From positions 62,001-126,000 of the forward strand of contig NZ_RAQH01000006.1 in assembly GCF_003610695.1 (NCBI RefSeq): 64,000 bases of DNA. The letters run 5' to 3'. Numbering within the stretch: the stretch's first letter is position 1; every line of letters starts with the position of its first letter. Source of the stretch: Epilithonimonas arachidiradicis (GTDB lineage: Bacteria; Bacteroidota; Bacteroidia; Flavobacteriales; Weeksellaceae). The notes under the pieces are model-generated. The model made no database searches. It was not told where the DNA came from and saw only the letters and a program-made list of their open reading frames with translations. The translations under genes and the position numbers were made by a program. This document shows, piece after piece, positions 54,059 through 61,607 of this stretch.

Positions 54059-54109
54059 TCCCGTTCAAATAAGAACAAATCTATTAACTAACAATTTAAT
54101 TTAATTATT

Positions 54110-54340
54110 ATGAAAAAGTCATTATTCGTAGCTGCTATCGCTGCTGTTGCTCTTGTAGCTTGTAAAAAAACTGAAACTGTTGATACTGCTGCTGCTGATT
54201 CTGCTGTAGTTGATTCTTCTGCTGCAACCCTTGATTCTGCTGCTGCTCACGTTGATTCTGCTGCTGTTAAAGTTGATTCTGCTGCTGCTAAAGTAGAAGG
54301 AGCTGCTGCTAAAGTTGATTCTGCAGCTGCTAAAAAATAA
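54110..54340 (+). CDS. Small heptad-repeat lipoprotein, paralogue 2
   Basis: 76 residues. Signal KKSLFVAAIAAVALVACKK, almost the same as in paralogue 1. The mature part has five tandem heptads of the form VDSAAAK (LDSAAAH, VDSAAVK, VDSAAAK, VEGAAAK, VDSAAAK), ending KK. The DNA shows the matching 21-bp period (GATTCTGCTGCTG...). This is an alanine-zipper type of sequence, which could form a long helix bundle attached to the membrane by its lipid. Followed by a terminator. Confidence 0.82.
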   Translation: MKKSLFVAAIAAVALVACKKTETVDTAAADSAVVDSSAATLDSAAAHVDSAAVKVDSAAAKVEGAAAKVDSAAAKK

Positions 54341-54362
54341 TCTTAACCAAGTTAAGAATTTG

Positions 54363-54392
54363 AAACCGTTTCTTTCGAGAAACGGTTTTTTT
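54363..54392 (+). terminator. Terminator after lipoprotein 2
   Basis: AAACCGTTTCT pairs with AGAAACGGTTT around TTCG, a very stable tetraloop, and ends in T7. Confidence 0.92.
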
Positions 54393-55161
54393 ATTGATCT
54401 AATTTTTGTCTCAGGATTTCGTAGCAAGTAATGGCAGCGGCATTACTCAGGTTAAGAGAATCAATAGTTCCGGACATTGGAATCAAAACATTTTCTCCTC
54501 TGTCTTTCCAGAAATCACTCAAACCAGAATGTTCTGTTCCGAACAAAACAGCAGATTTCTCTTTTAAATTTTTTGTCTGAATATGTTTTGCATCACCACT
54601 CATAAAGGTTGTGAAAATAGAATATTCGTAAGTATTTAAAAATGCTAAAGTTTCTTCGTTCGAAGCTTGAAAAATATTCATCCCGAAAAGGCAACCAACA
54701 CTTGAGCGAATAACATTAGGATTATAAAAGTCCGTTCTTGGGTCGGTAACGATCAACGCATTGATGCCAAAAGCTTCACAACTTCTTAAGATTGCGCCAA
54801 GATTTCCAGGTTTTTCTACACTTTCTAAGATGATAATGGCTGAATTTTTTTTTGGACTAAAATCTTCTAATGTTCTTTCTTCTAATTTATAAATCCCGAT
54901 GATTCCTTCGGTAGTACCTCGGTAAGCAATTTTTTCATAAAGCTTTTCTGAAACGTAATGGATTTTGGAATCTGGTAATTTCCCCTTGAAAATAGATTCG
55001 CAGATATAAAACTCTTCGGGTTGATTGCCGAAGTGCATTGCTCTTTCGTTTTCCTGCTGACCTTCTACGATGAAAATACCAGCTTTTCTTCTGTCCTGAT
55101 TTTTGGTCAAAAGTCGGGTTAATCTTTTTATTTTTTCGTTTTGAAGGCTTTCTATGAGCAT
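54391..55161 (-). CDS. TrmH/SpoU-family RNA 2'-O-methyltransferase
   Basis: 256 residues from MLIESLQNEKIKRLTRLLTK; an in-frame start at 55296 would be repeat DNA. The N-terminal substrate-binding part has RRKAGIFIVEGQQENERA, and the SPOUT knot has IILESVEKPGNLGAILRSCEAFG, FGTEHSGLSD and PMSGTIDSLNLSNAAAI. It methylates ribose 2'-OH of rRNA or tRNA; the exact site is unknown. Three copies of a 14-bp repeat lie upstream. Confidence 0.9.
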   Translation of the reverse strand: MLIESLQNEKIKRLTRLLTKNQDRRKAGIFIVEGQQENERAMHFGNQPEEFYICESIFKGKLPDSKIHYVSEKLYEKIAYRGTTEGIIGIYKLEERTLEDFSPKKNSAIIILESVEKPGNLGAILRSCEAFGINALIVTDPRTDFYNPNVIRSSVGCLFGMNIFQASNEETLAFLNTYEYSIFTTFMSGDAKHIQTKNLKEKSAVLFGTEHSGLSDFWKDRGENVLIPMSGTIDSLNLSNAAAITCYEILRQKLDQ

Positions 55162-55180
55162 TTTGGAAATTTTTGCAAAT

Positions 55181-55222
55181 GTACAAAGTAAAATGTACAA
55201 AGTAAAATGTACAAAGTAAAAT
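55181..55222. repeat. Three direct copies of a 14-bp repeat
   Basis: GTACAAAGTAAAAT at 55181-55194, 55195-55208 and 55209-55222, perfect. It lies in the 5' region of the methyltransferase gene, next to a TACATTTG -7 box (complement of 55176-55183). Confidence 0.9.
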
Positions 55223-55234
55223 GTGGAAACATAG

Positions 55235-55333
55235 ATGATGGCGCAGCGCGTGAGGGATAGTAACGGAAATCCTTTTATGTTTTTTGCTAAAAACATGAAA
55301 GATTGCAGTGGATAGCCCGACCCAGGCGATGGA
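55235..55333. repeat. Dispersed palindromic element, family A copy 3
   Basis: AACGGAAATCCTTTT, then a hairpin ATGTTTTTTGCTAAAAACAT, then GAAAGATTGCAGTGGATAGC. Same layout as 3034-3114, with the AACGG and GTGG flanks exchanged. Confidence 0.75.
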
Positions 55334-55365
55334 TTTAGCTTTGGCGAGGGGCACGCCCAAATTTG

Positions 55366-55399
55366 TTGTAATGTGAAGATGAAAAATTGTATATCTTTG
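55366..55399 (+). promoter_or_regulatory. lptB promoter, flavobacterial consensus
   Basis: TTG at 55366-55368, a 23-base spacer and TATCTTTG at 55392-55399. The ATG follows only 4 nt later, so the mRNA may be leaderless. Confidence 0.6.
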
Positions 55400-55403
55400 T
55401 TTT

Positions 55404-56132
55404 ATGATTTTACGAGGAGAAAATTTGATCAAAGAATACGGACCGAAAAAGGTAGTAAAAGGTGTGTCACTGGAGGTTCAGCAAGGCGAAATTGTAGGAC
55501 TTTTGGGACCAAACGGAGCAGGAAAAACAACGTCTTTTTATATGATTGTTGGATTGGTAAAGCCGACTTTGGGAAACGTATTCCTGGATAACCAAAATAT
55601 CACGAAAGATGCGATGTATAAACGTGCGCAGAACGGCATTGGTTATCTGGCTCAGGAAGCTTCGGTTTTCAGAAAACTTTCTGTGGAGGATAATATTTTG
55701 GGCGTTTTGCAGCTGACGAAATTATCCAAAAAAGAGCAGCAAAAAAAATGCGATGAACTGATTGAAGAATTCCACCTGGAGCACGTTCGTAAAAATCGTG
55801 GCGATTTGCTTTCCGGAGGTGAAAGACGTAGAACGGAAATTGCACGTTGTCTGGCGACAAGCCCCAATTTTATCCTTTTGGATGAGCCTTTTGCCGGAGT
55901 TGACCCAATTGCGGTAGAAGATATCCAAAAAATCGTGAGGTCTCTCGTAGAGAAAAATATCGGAATTCTGATTACCGACCACAACGTTCAGCAGACTTTG
56001 GCGATTACCAACAAAACTTATATTATGTTTGAAGGGAAAATCCTGAAAGAAGGTTTGCCGGAAGATCTTGCCAATGATCCGGAAGTGAGACAGGCTTATC
56101 TTGGAGAGAACTTTAGGTTTGAGAAGTTTTAG
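55404..56132 (+). CDS. lptB: LPS export ABC transporter ATPase LptB
   Basis: 242 residues, typical length. Walker A is [17 protein letters not shown] (about 35-51), the Q-loop is [18 protein letters not shown], the signature is [16 protein letters not shown] and Walker B is [20 protein letters not shown]. The LptB-specific [19 protein letters not shown] and [21 protein letters not shown] complete the match. LptB drives lipopolysaccharide extraction by LptFG. lptFG and lptA/C genes are not in the window. Confidence 0.94.
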   Translation: MILRGENLIKEYGPKKVVKGVSLEVQQGEIVGLLGPNGAGKTTSFYMIVGLVKPTLGNVFLDNQNITKDAMYKRAQNGIGYLAQEASVFRKLSVEDNILGVLQLTKLSKKEQQKKCDELIEEFHLEHVRKNRGDLLSGGERRRTEIARCLATSPNFILLDEPFAGVDPIAVEDIQKIVRSLVEKNIGILITDHNVQQTLAITNKTYIMFEGKILKEGLPEDLANDPEVRQAYLGENFRFEKF

Positions 56133-56250
56133 ATTGTATCGCAAAGGCGGACATTTTAAATTTGTTATAAATATATAAAGTCGCAAAGGAAAACTTGGCG
56201 ACTTTTTTATTGCTCTGATCTAATATTTCTGCGCCTTTGCGAAAAAAAAA
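56133..56250. repeat. Dispersed 'CGCAAAGG' element, family E copy
   Basis: ATCGCAAAGGCGG near the start is complementary to GCGCCTTTGCGA near 56230, with GTCGCAAAGG between. Confidence 0.5.
56177..56208 (+). terminator. Terminator after lptB
   Basis: AAAGTCGC at 56177-56184 pairs with GCGACTTT at 56198-56205, then T run. It is built from the repeat above. Confidence 0.72.
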
Positions 56251-56327
56251 AAAATTATTCAAAAATCCTACTGACAAACTATTGTCACAACAGCGTTATA
56301 AATTTGTATCAAATAAAACAAACTATT

Positions 56328-56807
56328 ATGAACGCAAACGCAAAAGTCTTAGACTCACAACAACTTTTAATCCATTGGCAAGGCCACAGAAATCTGACCA
56401 GAAGAGTGATTGAAGCTTTTCCGGAGAAAGATCTATTCGAATTCTCGATTGGCGGAATGAGACCTTTCGCAAAATTGGCTTTAGAATTATTGGCAATTGG
56501 CGGACCAGCTTTGAAATCAATTGTTGACGGAACAATTAATGCATTCGATGAATCTTTCAATCCAACAACTAAAGCAGAAATTCTTGCCAAATGGGATGAA
56601 GAAACGGAAACGATTAATGAATACTTTAGCCAAATTACAGAGGAAAGATTTCAGGAGACATTCAATTTATTTGGGCAATATGAATTTCCTGTTTATCAGA
56701 ACATTCTTTATTTTGTGGACAACGAGATTCATCACCGCGGTCAGGGTTACGTTTACCTTAGAGCTTTGGGGATTGAACCGCCATTTTTCTGGGAAAGACA
56801 AAGATAA
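56328..56807 (+). CDS. DinB-family protein (four-helix bundle)
   Basis: 159 residues from MNANAKVLDSQQLLIHWQGH; an upstream in-frame start overlaps the promoter region, where TAAATTTG is found. The metal-site histidines of DinB/YfiT folds fit HWQGHRN near the N-terminus and DNEIHHRGQGYVYLRALGI at the end. Members are often thiol-dependent transferases (bacillithiol or mycothiol S-transferases), attractive here since bshB1 is in the window, but this is inference. Convergent with a WYL regulator. Confidence 0.83.
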   Translation: MNANAKVLDSQQLLIHWQGHRNLTRRVIEAFPEKDLFEFSIGGMRPFAKLALELLAIGGPALKSIVDGTINAFDESFNPTTKAEILAKWDEETETINEYFSQITEERFQETFNLFGQYEFPVYQNILYFVDNEIHHRGQGYVYLRALGIEPPFFWERQR

Positions 56808-56827
56808 TTTTCTACGCTTGATTTGAT

Positions 56828-56857
56828 AAAGTCTGCTTTTAGCAGGCTTTATTTTTT
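56828..56857. terminator. Hairpin between dinB-family and WYL genes
   Basis: AAAGTCTGCT pairs with AGCAGGCTTT (one G-T) around TTT; A/T tracts follow. It overlaps the last codons of the WYL gene. Confidence 0.7.
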
Positions 56858-57811
56858 ATTCAATTGGTTAGAAATCTGAGCAATTAAATCATTCATCGTA
56901 TCTTTGAGATATTCAGGTTCAAGGATTTCCGCAAAATCTGCAAACGTAATTAGCCAGCGCGGAAAACCTTCATCGATCCACTCAGTTTCAAAGGTCATCA
57001 GCATCCGGTTACCGTTTTCTTCTTCAGAAATCAATCCATAATATTTTTTAGAATTAACCAGAAAAGGCAGGATTTTTTTCTCAACCAAAAGTTTAACATT
57101 CACTTTTTGATTCTTTGATTTTTTTCGGTAATCTCCAACATTTCCATATTCTTGATGAAAGGAATTCTGAGTTTTCTCGATTTTCAAAATCCTATCAATC
57201 CGGAATTGTCTGAAATCCTTTCGCATTGTGCAAAACGCCATCATATACCAGTAATTGACTTCGTAGAAAATTCCAACCGCTTCGATAATTCTTTCGCTAT
57301 TCTCGTCTTTTACATTTTTATAACTGATTTTTAACTGGTTCTTTTCGGCAATGCTTTCCAGAATTATTGGAATAATATTTTTGACATTGTCAGAATTTTT
57401 CGGGCGATAGGAATAGATGTCAATTTGATTCTCAATAGTCGTAACCAGATGTTTCTCCGAGTTTCTGATGACCGCTTTCACTTTTTCCATTGCAGAATTG
57501 TAATGAGCATCGATACTTTCGTGAGAAAATTTCTGCATCAGTTTTTCAGCCGTAATGAAGCTCAAAACCTCTTCTTTCGTAAACATCACAGGCGGAAGTT
57601 TGTAGCCATCCACCAAAGAATATCCGGAACCAGCTTCCCCAAAAATCGGAATCCCGGCATTTTCCAAAGTCTTAATATCTCTGTAAATCGTTCTGATACT
57701 GACATCAAATTTCTCCGCCAAATCCTGAGCACGAACAATCGATTTAGTTTGTAGTTGTGTCAGAATCGATGTGACTCGGTCTATTTTTTTAATGTAATGG
57801 TCTTCATTCAT
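56849..57811 (-). CDS. WYL-domain (YafY-like) transcriptional regulator
   Basis: 320 residues from ATG at 57811; a TTG five codons upstream is possible. The N-terminal DeoR-type helix-turn-helix reads KIDRVTSILTQLQTKSIVRAQDLAEKF-like, with DVSIRTIYRDIKTLENAGIPI as recognition region. A WYL-type domain follows (about 140-215, KNVKDENSERIIEAVGIFYEVNYWYMMAFC...FRQFRIDRI). WYL regulators sense ligands or nucleic acid fragments. The dinB-family gene is the nearest candidate target. Confidence 0.88.
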   Translation of the reverse strand: MNEDHYIKKIDRVTSILTQLQTKSIVRAQDLAEKFDVSIRTIYRDIKTLENAGIPIFGEAGSGYSLVDGYKLPPVMFTKEEVLSFITAEKLMQKFSHESIDAHYNSAMEKVKAVIRNSEKHLVTTIENQIDIYSYRPKNSDNVKNIIPIILESIAEKNQLKISYKNVKDENSERIIEAVGIFYEVNYWYMMAFCTMRKDFRQFRIDRILKIEKTQNSFHQEYGNVGDYRKKSKNQKVNVKLLVEKKILPFLVNSKKYYGLISEEENGNRMLMTFETEWIDEGFPRWLITFADFAEILEPEYLKDTMNDLIAQISNQLNKK

Positions 57812-57881
57812 CTTTTGGGCTTTCAATGACTCATTAATAGTAACTGATTTTAGTAATTTTTTTGAATTTAATTTTCTCGCA

Positions 57882-57942
57882 GATTAATTAGATTTTGCTG
57901 ATTTACAAAATAATCTGCTTAATTTGCTAAATCAGCGAGACT
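57882..57942. repeat. Dispersed 'TCTCGCAGATT' inverted element, family C copy 1
   Basis: TCTCGCAGATT at the left and AATCAGCGAGA-type sequence at the right, with a middle of AGATTTTGCTGATT and AATCTGCTTAA. The second copy is at 63077-63143. Confidence 0.75.
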
Positions 57943-57946
57943 TTAA

Positions 57947-59755
57947 TCATTCATCTTTGTAAGTTTTCACGAGTCTATCAAGATTTAAACTTCTTGCCGA
58001 TGCATCAAAAATTTCTCGGTAAGTTCCATCTTTTTCGTATAACTCTTCGTGCGTTCCGTTTTCCACAACTTCGCCTTTTTTCATCACATAAATCATATCA
58101 GAATCCAAAATTTGCGACAACGAATGCGAAATAATAATCACAGTTCTGTCTTTTTTAATCGCATCCAGAGAGTTTTTGATTTGTTCCGTTGCAATCGCGT
58201 CCAGACTTGCGGTGGGTTCATCCAGAAAAATAATCGGTGGGTTTTTCAGGAATAATCTTGCAATGGCAATCCGTTGTTGCTGACCGCCGGAAAGTTGCGT
58301 AGCGTCGTGATTATAACCATCCGGCAAATCCAAAATCTGCTCGTGAAGATAAGCTTTTGTCGCTGCTTCTTTGATTTCGTCCAAAGTGGCTTCCAGATTT
58401 CCATAACGGATATTATCTTCAATACTTCCTTTGAAAATATGATTTTTCTGAAGCACCAGACCAAGGTCATCACGCAAATAATCATTGTCAAAATCATTCA
58501 GATTATTGCCGTCTAAAAGAATCTCTCCCGAATCCGGTTCATAAAACTTACAGAGCAAATTGATAACGGTTGATTTTCCAGCGCCACTCAATCCAACCAA
58601 AGCTGTTGTTTTTCCATTTTCGATTTTGAGAGAAACATTTTTCAAAGCTTTCATCCCGTTTGGATAAGTGAAATCCACGTTTTTAATTTCAAAGTTACCT
58701 TGAATTGGAATATTATCAATCGTTCCGTTAGGTTCGGTTTCGTCGTCGTCATTTAGGATTTCAAAATAACCTTCGGCATAGATAAAAGCATCATTCATAT
58801 CATCATAAATCCTGTGAAGCTGACGAATCGGTGCAGAAACGTTATTGAACAACATAATGTGAAGCATAATCGCACCAATCGTCATTTGCTGATCAAGCAC
58901 CAGATAAACCGTCAAAAGGATAATCAAAACGACACCAAATTGCTCGATAAAAGTTTTCAAACCATCGAAAATAAAACTCGTTCGGCGCGTGTACAACTGG
59001 CTTTCCATCAAATGCATCTGGAGATTGTACTGTTTTCTGCCTTCGAATTTTTCACGGACAAAACTCTTAATCACCATTATGGAATTGATGAGATTGAGAA
59101 GTCCGGAAGTTTTTTGTTCCCGTTGATTTCTTAAAGTCCGTCTTACATTTCCTAATTTTTTAGCTTGCCTCGAGGTTACATAAAAGTAAATCGGAATTAC
59201 AAAAGTTGAAACCAAACCAACGTAAAGATTCTGCATATACATTACAATCAAAGCGATAATGGCAGTTGAAAATAACGGCAAAATATCAATGAAAAAATTC
59301 TGCACCAATTTTGTCAAGCTTTCAATTCCTCTGTCGATGCGGATTTGAAGTTTTCCTGACTCGTGCCGGTCATCATTATAATAAGCAATCCGGTAAGTCA
59401 AGATTTTGTCAATCGCTGCTTGCGCCAACTCTGAACTGACATTAATTCTGATTTTTTCACCATAAAATTTCTGTCCAAACTGAATGAAAATATTCGCTAA
59501 TTCTTTTCCTAAAAGTATAACTGAAATCAGAATCAAAACGTGGATCCCTTCTGACATCGGATGAGGAAGTTGGGTTAACTTTGTTACTTCATCAACCGTA
59601 TATTTCAAAACAATCGGGTTGACTTGAGCAAACAAAGCACCAATAAAAGTCAGGGCCAAAGTCCCGAAAACCATCCATTTGTAAGGTTTTATGAAACTTT
59701 TCAGTTGGGTGAAGATGTGGATAAGGTTGGTTGTTTTCTGAAAAGGTTTTTTCAT
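57947..59755 (-). CDS. ABC exporter, fused membrane and ATPase domains
   Basis: 602 residues. Six-helix membrane domain (about 1-335) with YGEKIRINVSSELAQAAIDKI, then the ATPase: Walker A GLSGAGKSTVINLL, Q-loop LVLQKNHIFKGSIEDNIRYG, signature LSGGQQQRIAIARL and Walker B IIFLDEPTASLDA. All catalytic residues are normal, unlike the exporter at 22945 with its DDC Walker B. It resembles lipid/multidrug exporters; substrate unknown. Divergent from cobalamin adenosyltransferase across a repeat region. Confidence 0.9.
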   Translation of the reverse strand: MKKPFQKTTNLIHIFTQLKSFIKPYKWMVFGTLALTFIGALFAQVNPIVLKYTVDEVTKLTQLPHPMSEGIHVLILISVILLGKELANIFIQFGQKFYGEKIRINVSSELAQAAIDKILTYRIAYYNDDRHESGKLQIRIDRGIESLTKLVQNFFIDILPLFSTAIIALIVMYMQNLYVGLVSTFVIPIYFYVTSRQAKKLGNVRRTLRNQREQKTSGLLNLINSIMVIKSFVREKFEGRKQYNLQMHLMESQLYTRRTSFIFDGLKTFIEQFGVVLIILLTVYLVLDQQMTIGAIMLHIMLFNNVSAPIRQLHRIYDDMNDAFIYAEGYFEILNDDDETEPNGTIDNIPIQGNFEIKNVDFTYPNGMKALKNVSLKIENGKTTALVGLSGAGKSTVINLLCKFYEPDSGEILLDGNNLNDFDNDYLRDDLGLVLQKNHIFKGSIEDNIRYGNLEATLDEIKEAATKAYLHEQILDLPDGYNHDATQLSGGQQQRIAIARLFLKNPPIIFLDEPTASLDAIATEQIKNSLDAIKKDRTVIIISHSLSQILDSDMIYVMKKGEVVENGTHEELYEKDGTYREIFDASARSLNLDRLVKTYKDE

Positions 59756-59782
59756 CTAAGCAAGTTAAGAATTATTAGAGTT

Positions 59783-59934
59783 TAAACACAAAGGCACAAA
59801 AGTTTTTATTGTCATTGATTAGTTTTTAAGGCACAATGAAAATCAAAGATTTTTTGTTGACAAAGTCAAAGCTTGTACCTTAAAAAAATTCGAATATTTC
59901 AAATAATTCTTTGTGCCTTTGTGTTTAACCTCTT
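59783..59934. repeat. Inverted repeat 'ACACAAAGGCACAAA', family E copy
   Basis: AAACACAAAGGCACAAA near 59787 returns as its complement TTTGTGCCTTTGTGTTT near 59911. It fills the divergent region between the exporter and the cobalamin adenosyltransferase genes. Confidence 0.75.
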
Positions 59935-59980
59935 AATTCAAATAAAATAAGTTAATTTTAAACTTTCGTAAAAAATACCA

Positions 59981-60553
59981 ATGAAAATATATACAAAAAC
60001 CGGCGACAAAGGTGAAACCGGACTTTACGGCGGAAGCAGAATTTCCAAAGCCAGTGCAAGAGTAGAATCTTACGGAAACATTGATGAGCTTAATGCTTCG
60101 ATTGGTGTTGCTAAATCTCATATTGATGATGAAGCTGCCATTGATCAACTCAAAAAAATCCAGTTTGATTTGTTTACAGTTGGTTCAGAAGCCTCGACGC
60201 CGATTGACAAATTGTTTTTAGCTAATGGAAAACCAAGACTTCCTCTCGTGATTTCCGATAAAGAAATTGAGGAGTTGGAAAACTGGATGGATGAGATGGA
60301 AACGAAAGTGGAACCTTTACAATACTTCATTTTGCCCGGCGGCGGAAAAGCGGCGACTTTTCTTCATGTGGCGAGAACGGTTTGCAGACGTGCGGAAAGA
60401 AGTTTGGTCTTCCTCAATCAATCCGAAGAAGTGCGGGCAGAATTAATAAAATATCTGAATCGGTTGTCGGATTATCTTTTTGTTTTGGCAAGATATGTTT
60501 CAAAACTTCACGGTGAGCCAGAGGAATATTGGAACCCGAATGACAGAAAGTGA
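59981..60553 (+). CDS. Cob(I)alamin adenosyltransferase, PduO type
   Basis: 190 residues. It starts MKIYTKTGDKGETGLYGGSR, the PduO ATP-binding signature, then YGNIDELNASIGVAKSH. The end ARTVCRRAERSLVF and LNRLSDYLFVLARYVSK contains the conserved R-x-x-E-R and NRLSD motifs. It makes adenosylcobalamin from cob(I)alamin and ATP. No cobalamin synthesis genes are nearby; it may serve salvage for enzymes such as methylmalonyl-CoA mutase. Confidence 0.93.
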   Translation: MKIYTKTGDKGETGLYGGSRISKASARVESYGNIDELNASIGVAKSHIDDEAAIDQLKKIQFDLFTVGSEASTPIDKLFLANGKPRLPLVISDKEIEELENWMDEMETKVEPLQYFILPGGGKAATFLHVARTVCRRAERSLVFLNQSEEVRAELIKYLNRLSDYLFVLARYVSKLHGEPEEYWNPNDRK

Positions 60554-60563
60554 GTTTAAAACA

Positions 60564-60582
60564 ACAAAAGTCACAAAAGAAA
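60564..60582. repeat. Dispersed repeat, family E copy
   Basis: ACAAAAGTCACAAAAGAAA, identical to 37885-37903. Confidence 0.6.
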
Positions 60583-60610
60583 GATTGATGTTTCAAATTA
60601 TGAAATCAGT

Positions 60611-60730
60611 AGGAATGGGCTTTAGCCCATTTACAAAAAAAATAATTAGTTTGGCTTTAGCCAAAATTTCAACAAGATTTGGCTAAAGCCAATTTGAAAT
60701 TTTGATTTTAACATCGGGCTAAAGCCCGAC
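60611..60730. repeat. Nested palindromes 'GGCTTTAGCC', family D
   Basis: Four palindromes: ATGGGCTTTAGCCCAT (60615-60630), TTTGGCTTTAGCCAAA (60650-60665), TTGGCTAAAGCCAA (60679-60692) and CGGGCTAAAGCCCG (60715-60728). The first two have TTT in the centre, the last two AAA, so outer and inner pairs are also complementary to each other. Confidence 0.85.
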
Positions 60731-60763
60731 GCAATTGATAATCAGAGATTGAGAAATATTTAG

Positions 60764-60892
60764 ATGAAGAAAATAATTTTAATAATATTAGCGGCAATTT
60801 TTACAAATTCTTGTACAGTTTCAAAACCAACAAACGAAACAGAGAAAGGCTTTTTCTTTAAAATGAAGCATAAAAAATCAGATGAAAAATAA
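60764..60892 (+). CDS. Very small lipoprotein
   Basis: 42 residues. It starts MKKIILIILAAIFTNSCTVS, a short lipoprotein signal with Cys at 17, and continues with a basic tail KMKHKKSDEK. Not recognised. Its stop lies 10 bp inside the next gene, so the pair is probably transcribed together. Such tiny lipoproteins are common in Bacteroidota. Confidence 0.65.
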   Translation: MKKIILIILAAIFTNSCTVSKPTNETEKGFFFKMKHKKSDEK

Positions 60893-61517
60893 AGCTCTTC
60901 TTTTCATCAACGGAGATTCTCCAAAAACAATTCCTGATTTGTCAGATTATGATTTGATAGCTTGTACAGACGGCGCATTTCATTATTTGAAACAGCTGAA
61001 ATTTCCATTGGACAAACTGGATTTTATTTCCGGCGATTTCGATTCACATAAAATTGAAGAAGAAATTATTCAGCAAGGTCAGAATCATCAATTCGAAATC
61101 ATAGAAACGCCTGACCAGAACAAAACGGATTTTCATAAAGCCTTAGAAATCATTATCGAAAAAGGATTTGATAAAATTGATGTTTACGGCGGAAGTGGAG
61201 GAGAACAGGACCATTTTCTTGGGAATCTGAGTGTAGCTTATGCTTTTAAGGATAAAGTGAATCTTCGTTTTTTTGATGAATATTCTTCATATTACTTTAT
61301 TCCGAAAAAATTCGCAATTTCTGATGTTAAAGGGAAGATGATTTCTTTGATGCCTTTTCCTATAGCAAAAAATATCGAAACAAAAGGGTTGAAATGGCCT
61401 TTGTATAAAGAAGATTTGATTCTCGGAGAAAGAATCGGAACACGGAATATTGCTGAAAATAAAGATATTATAATTAATTATAAACAAGGTGACCTGCTGA
61501 TTTTTGTTGGGAATTAA
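60882..61517 (+). CDS. Thiamine pyrophosphokinase
   Basis: 211 residues. The family motifs are LIACTDGAFHYLKQL, DFISGDFDSHK (the diphosphate-binding GDxDS motif), DQNKTDFHKALE and YGGSGGEQDHFLGNLSVAY. It transfers pyrophosphate from ATP to thiamine. No thiamine transporter or TPP riboswitch is visible. It overlaps the tiny lipoprotein gene by 11 bp. Confidence 0.9.
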   Translation: MKNKALLFINGDSPKTIPDLSDYDLIACTDGAFHYLKQLKFPLDKLDFISGDFDSHKIEEEIIQQGQNHQFEIIETPDQNKTDFHKALEIIIEKGFDKIDVYGGSGGEQDHFLGNLSVAYAFKDKVNLRFFDEYSSYYFIPKKFAISDVKGKMISLMPFPIAKNIETKGLKWPLYKEDLILGERIGTRNIAENKDIIINYKQGDLLIFVGN

Positions 61518-61607
61518 TTCATTAATTTTTATGGAATTATTAACGTGAATATTCAGTTTATTTCATCATTTTTGCATCGTAAAACCAATTAACTTTTTTA
61601 GCCAGAA

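Noticed and set aside
54122-54427. 101-codon minus-strand frame opposite lipoprotein 2
   Set aside because: Ser/Arg-rich low complexity created by the 21-bp coding repeat on the other strand.
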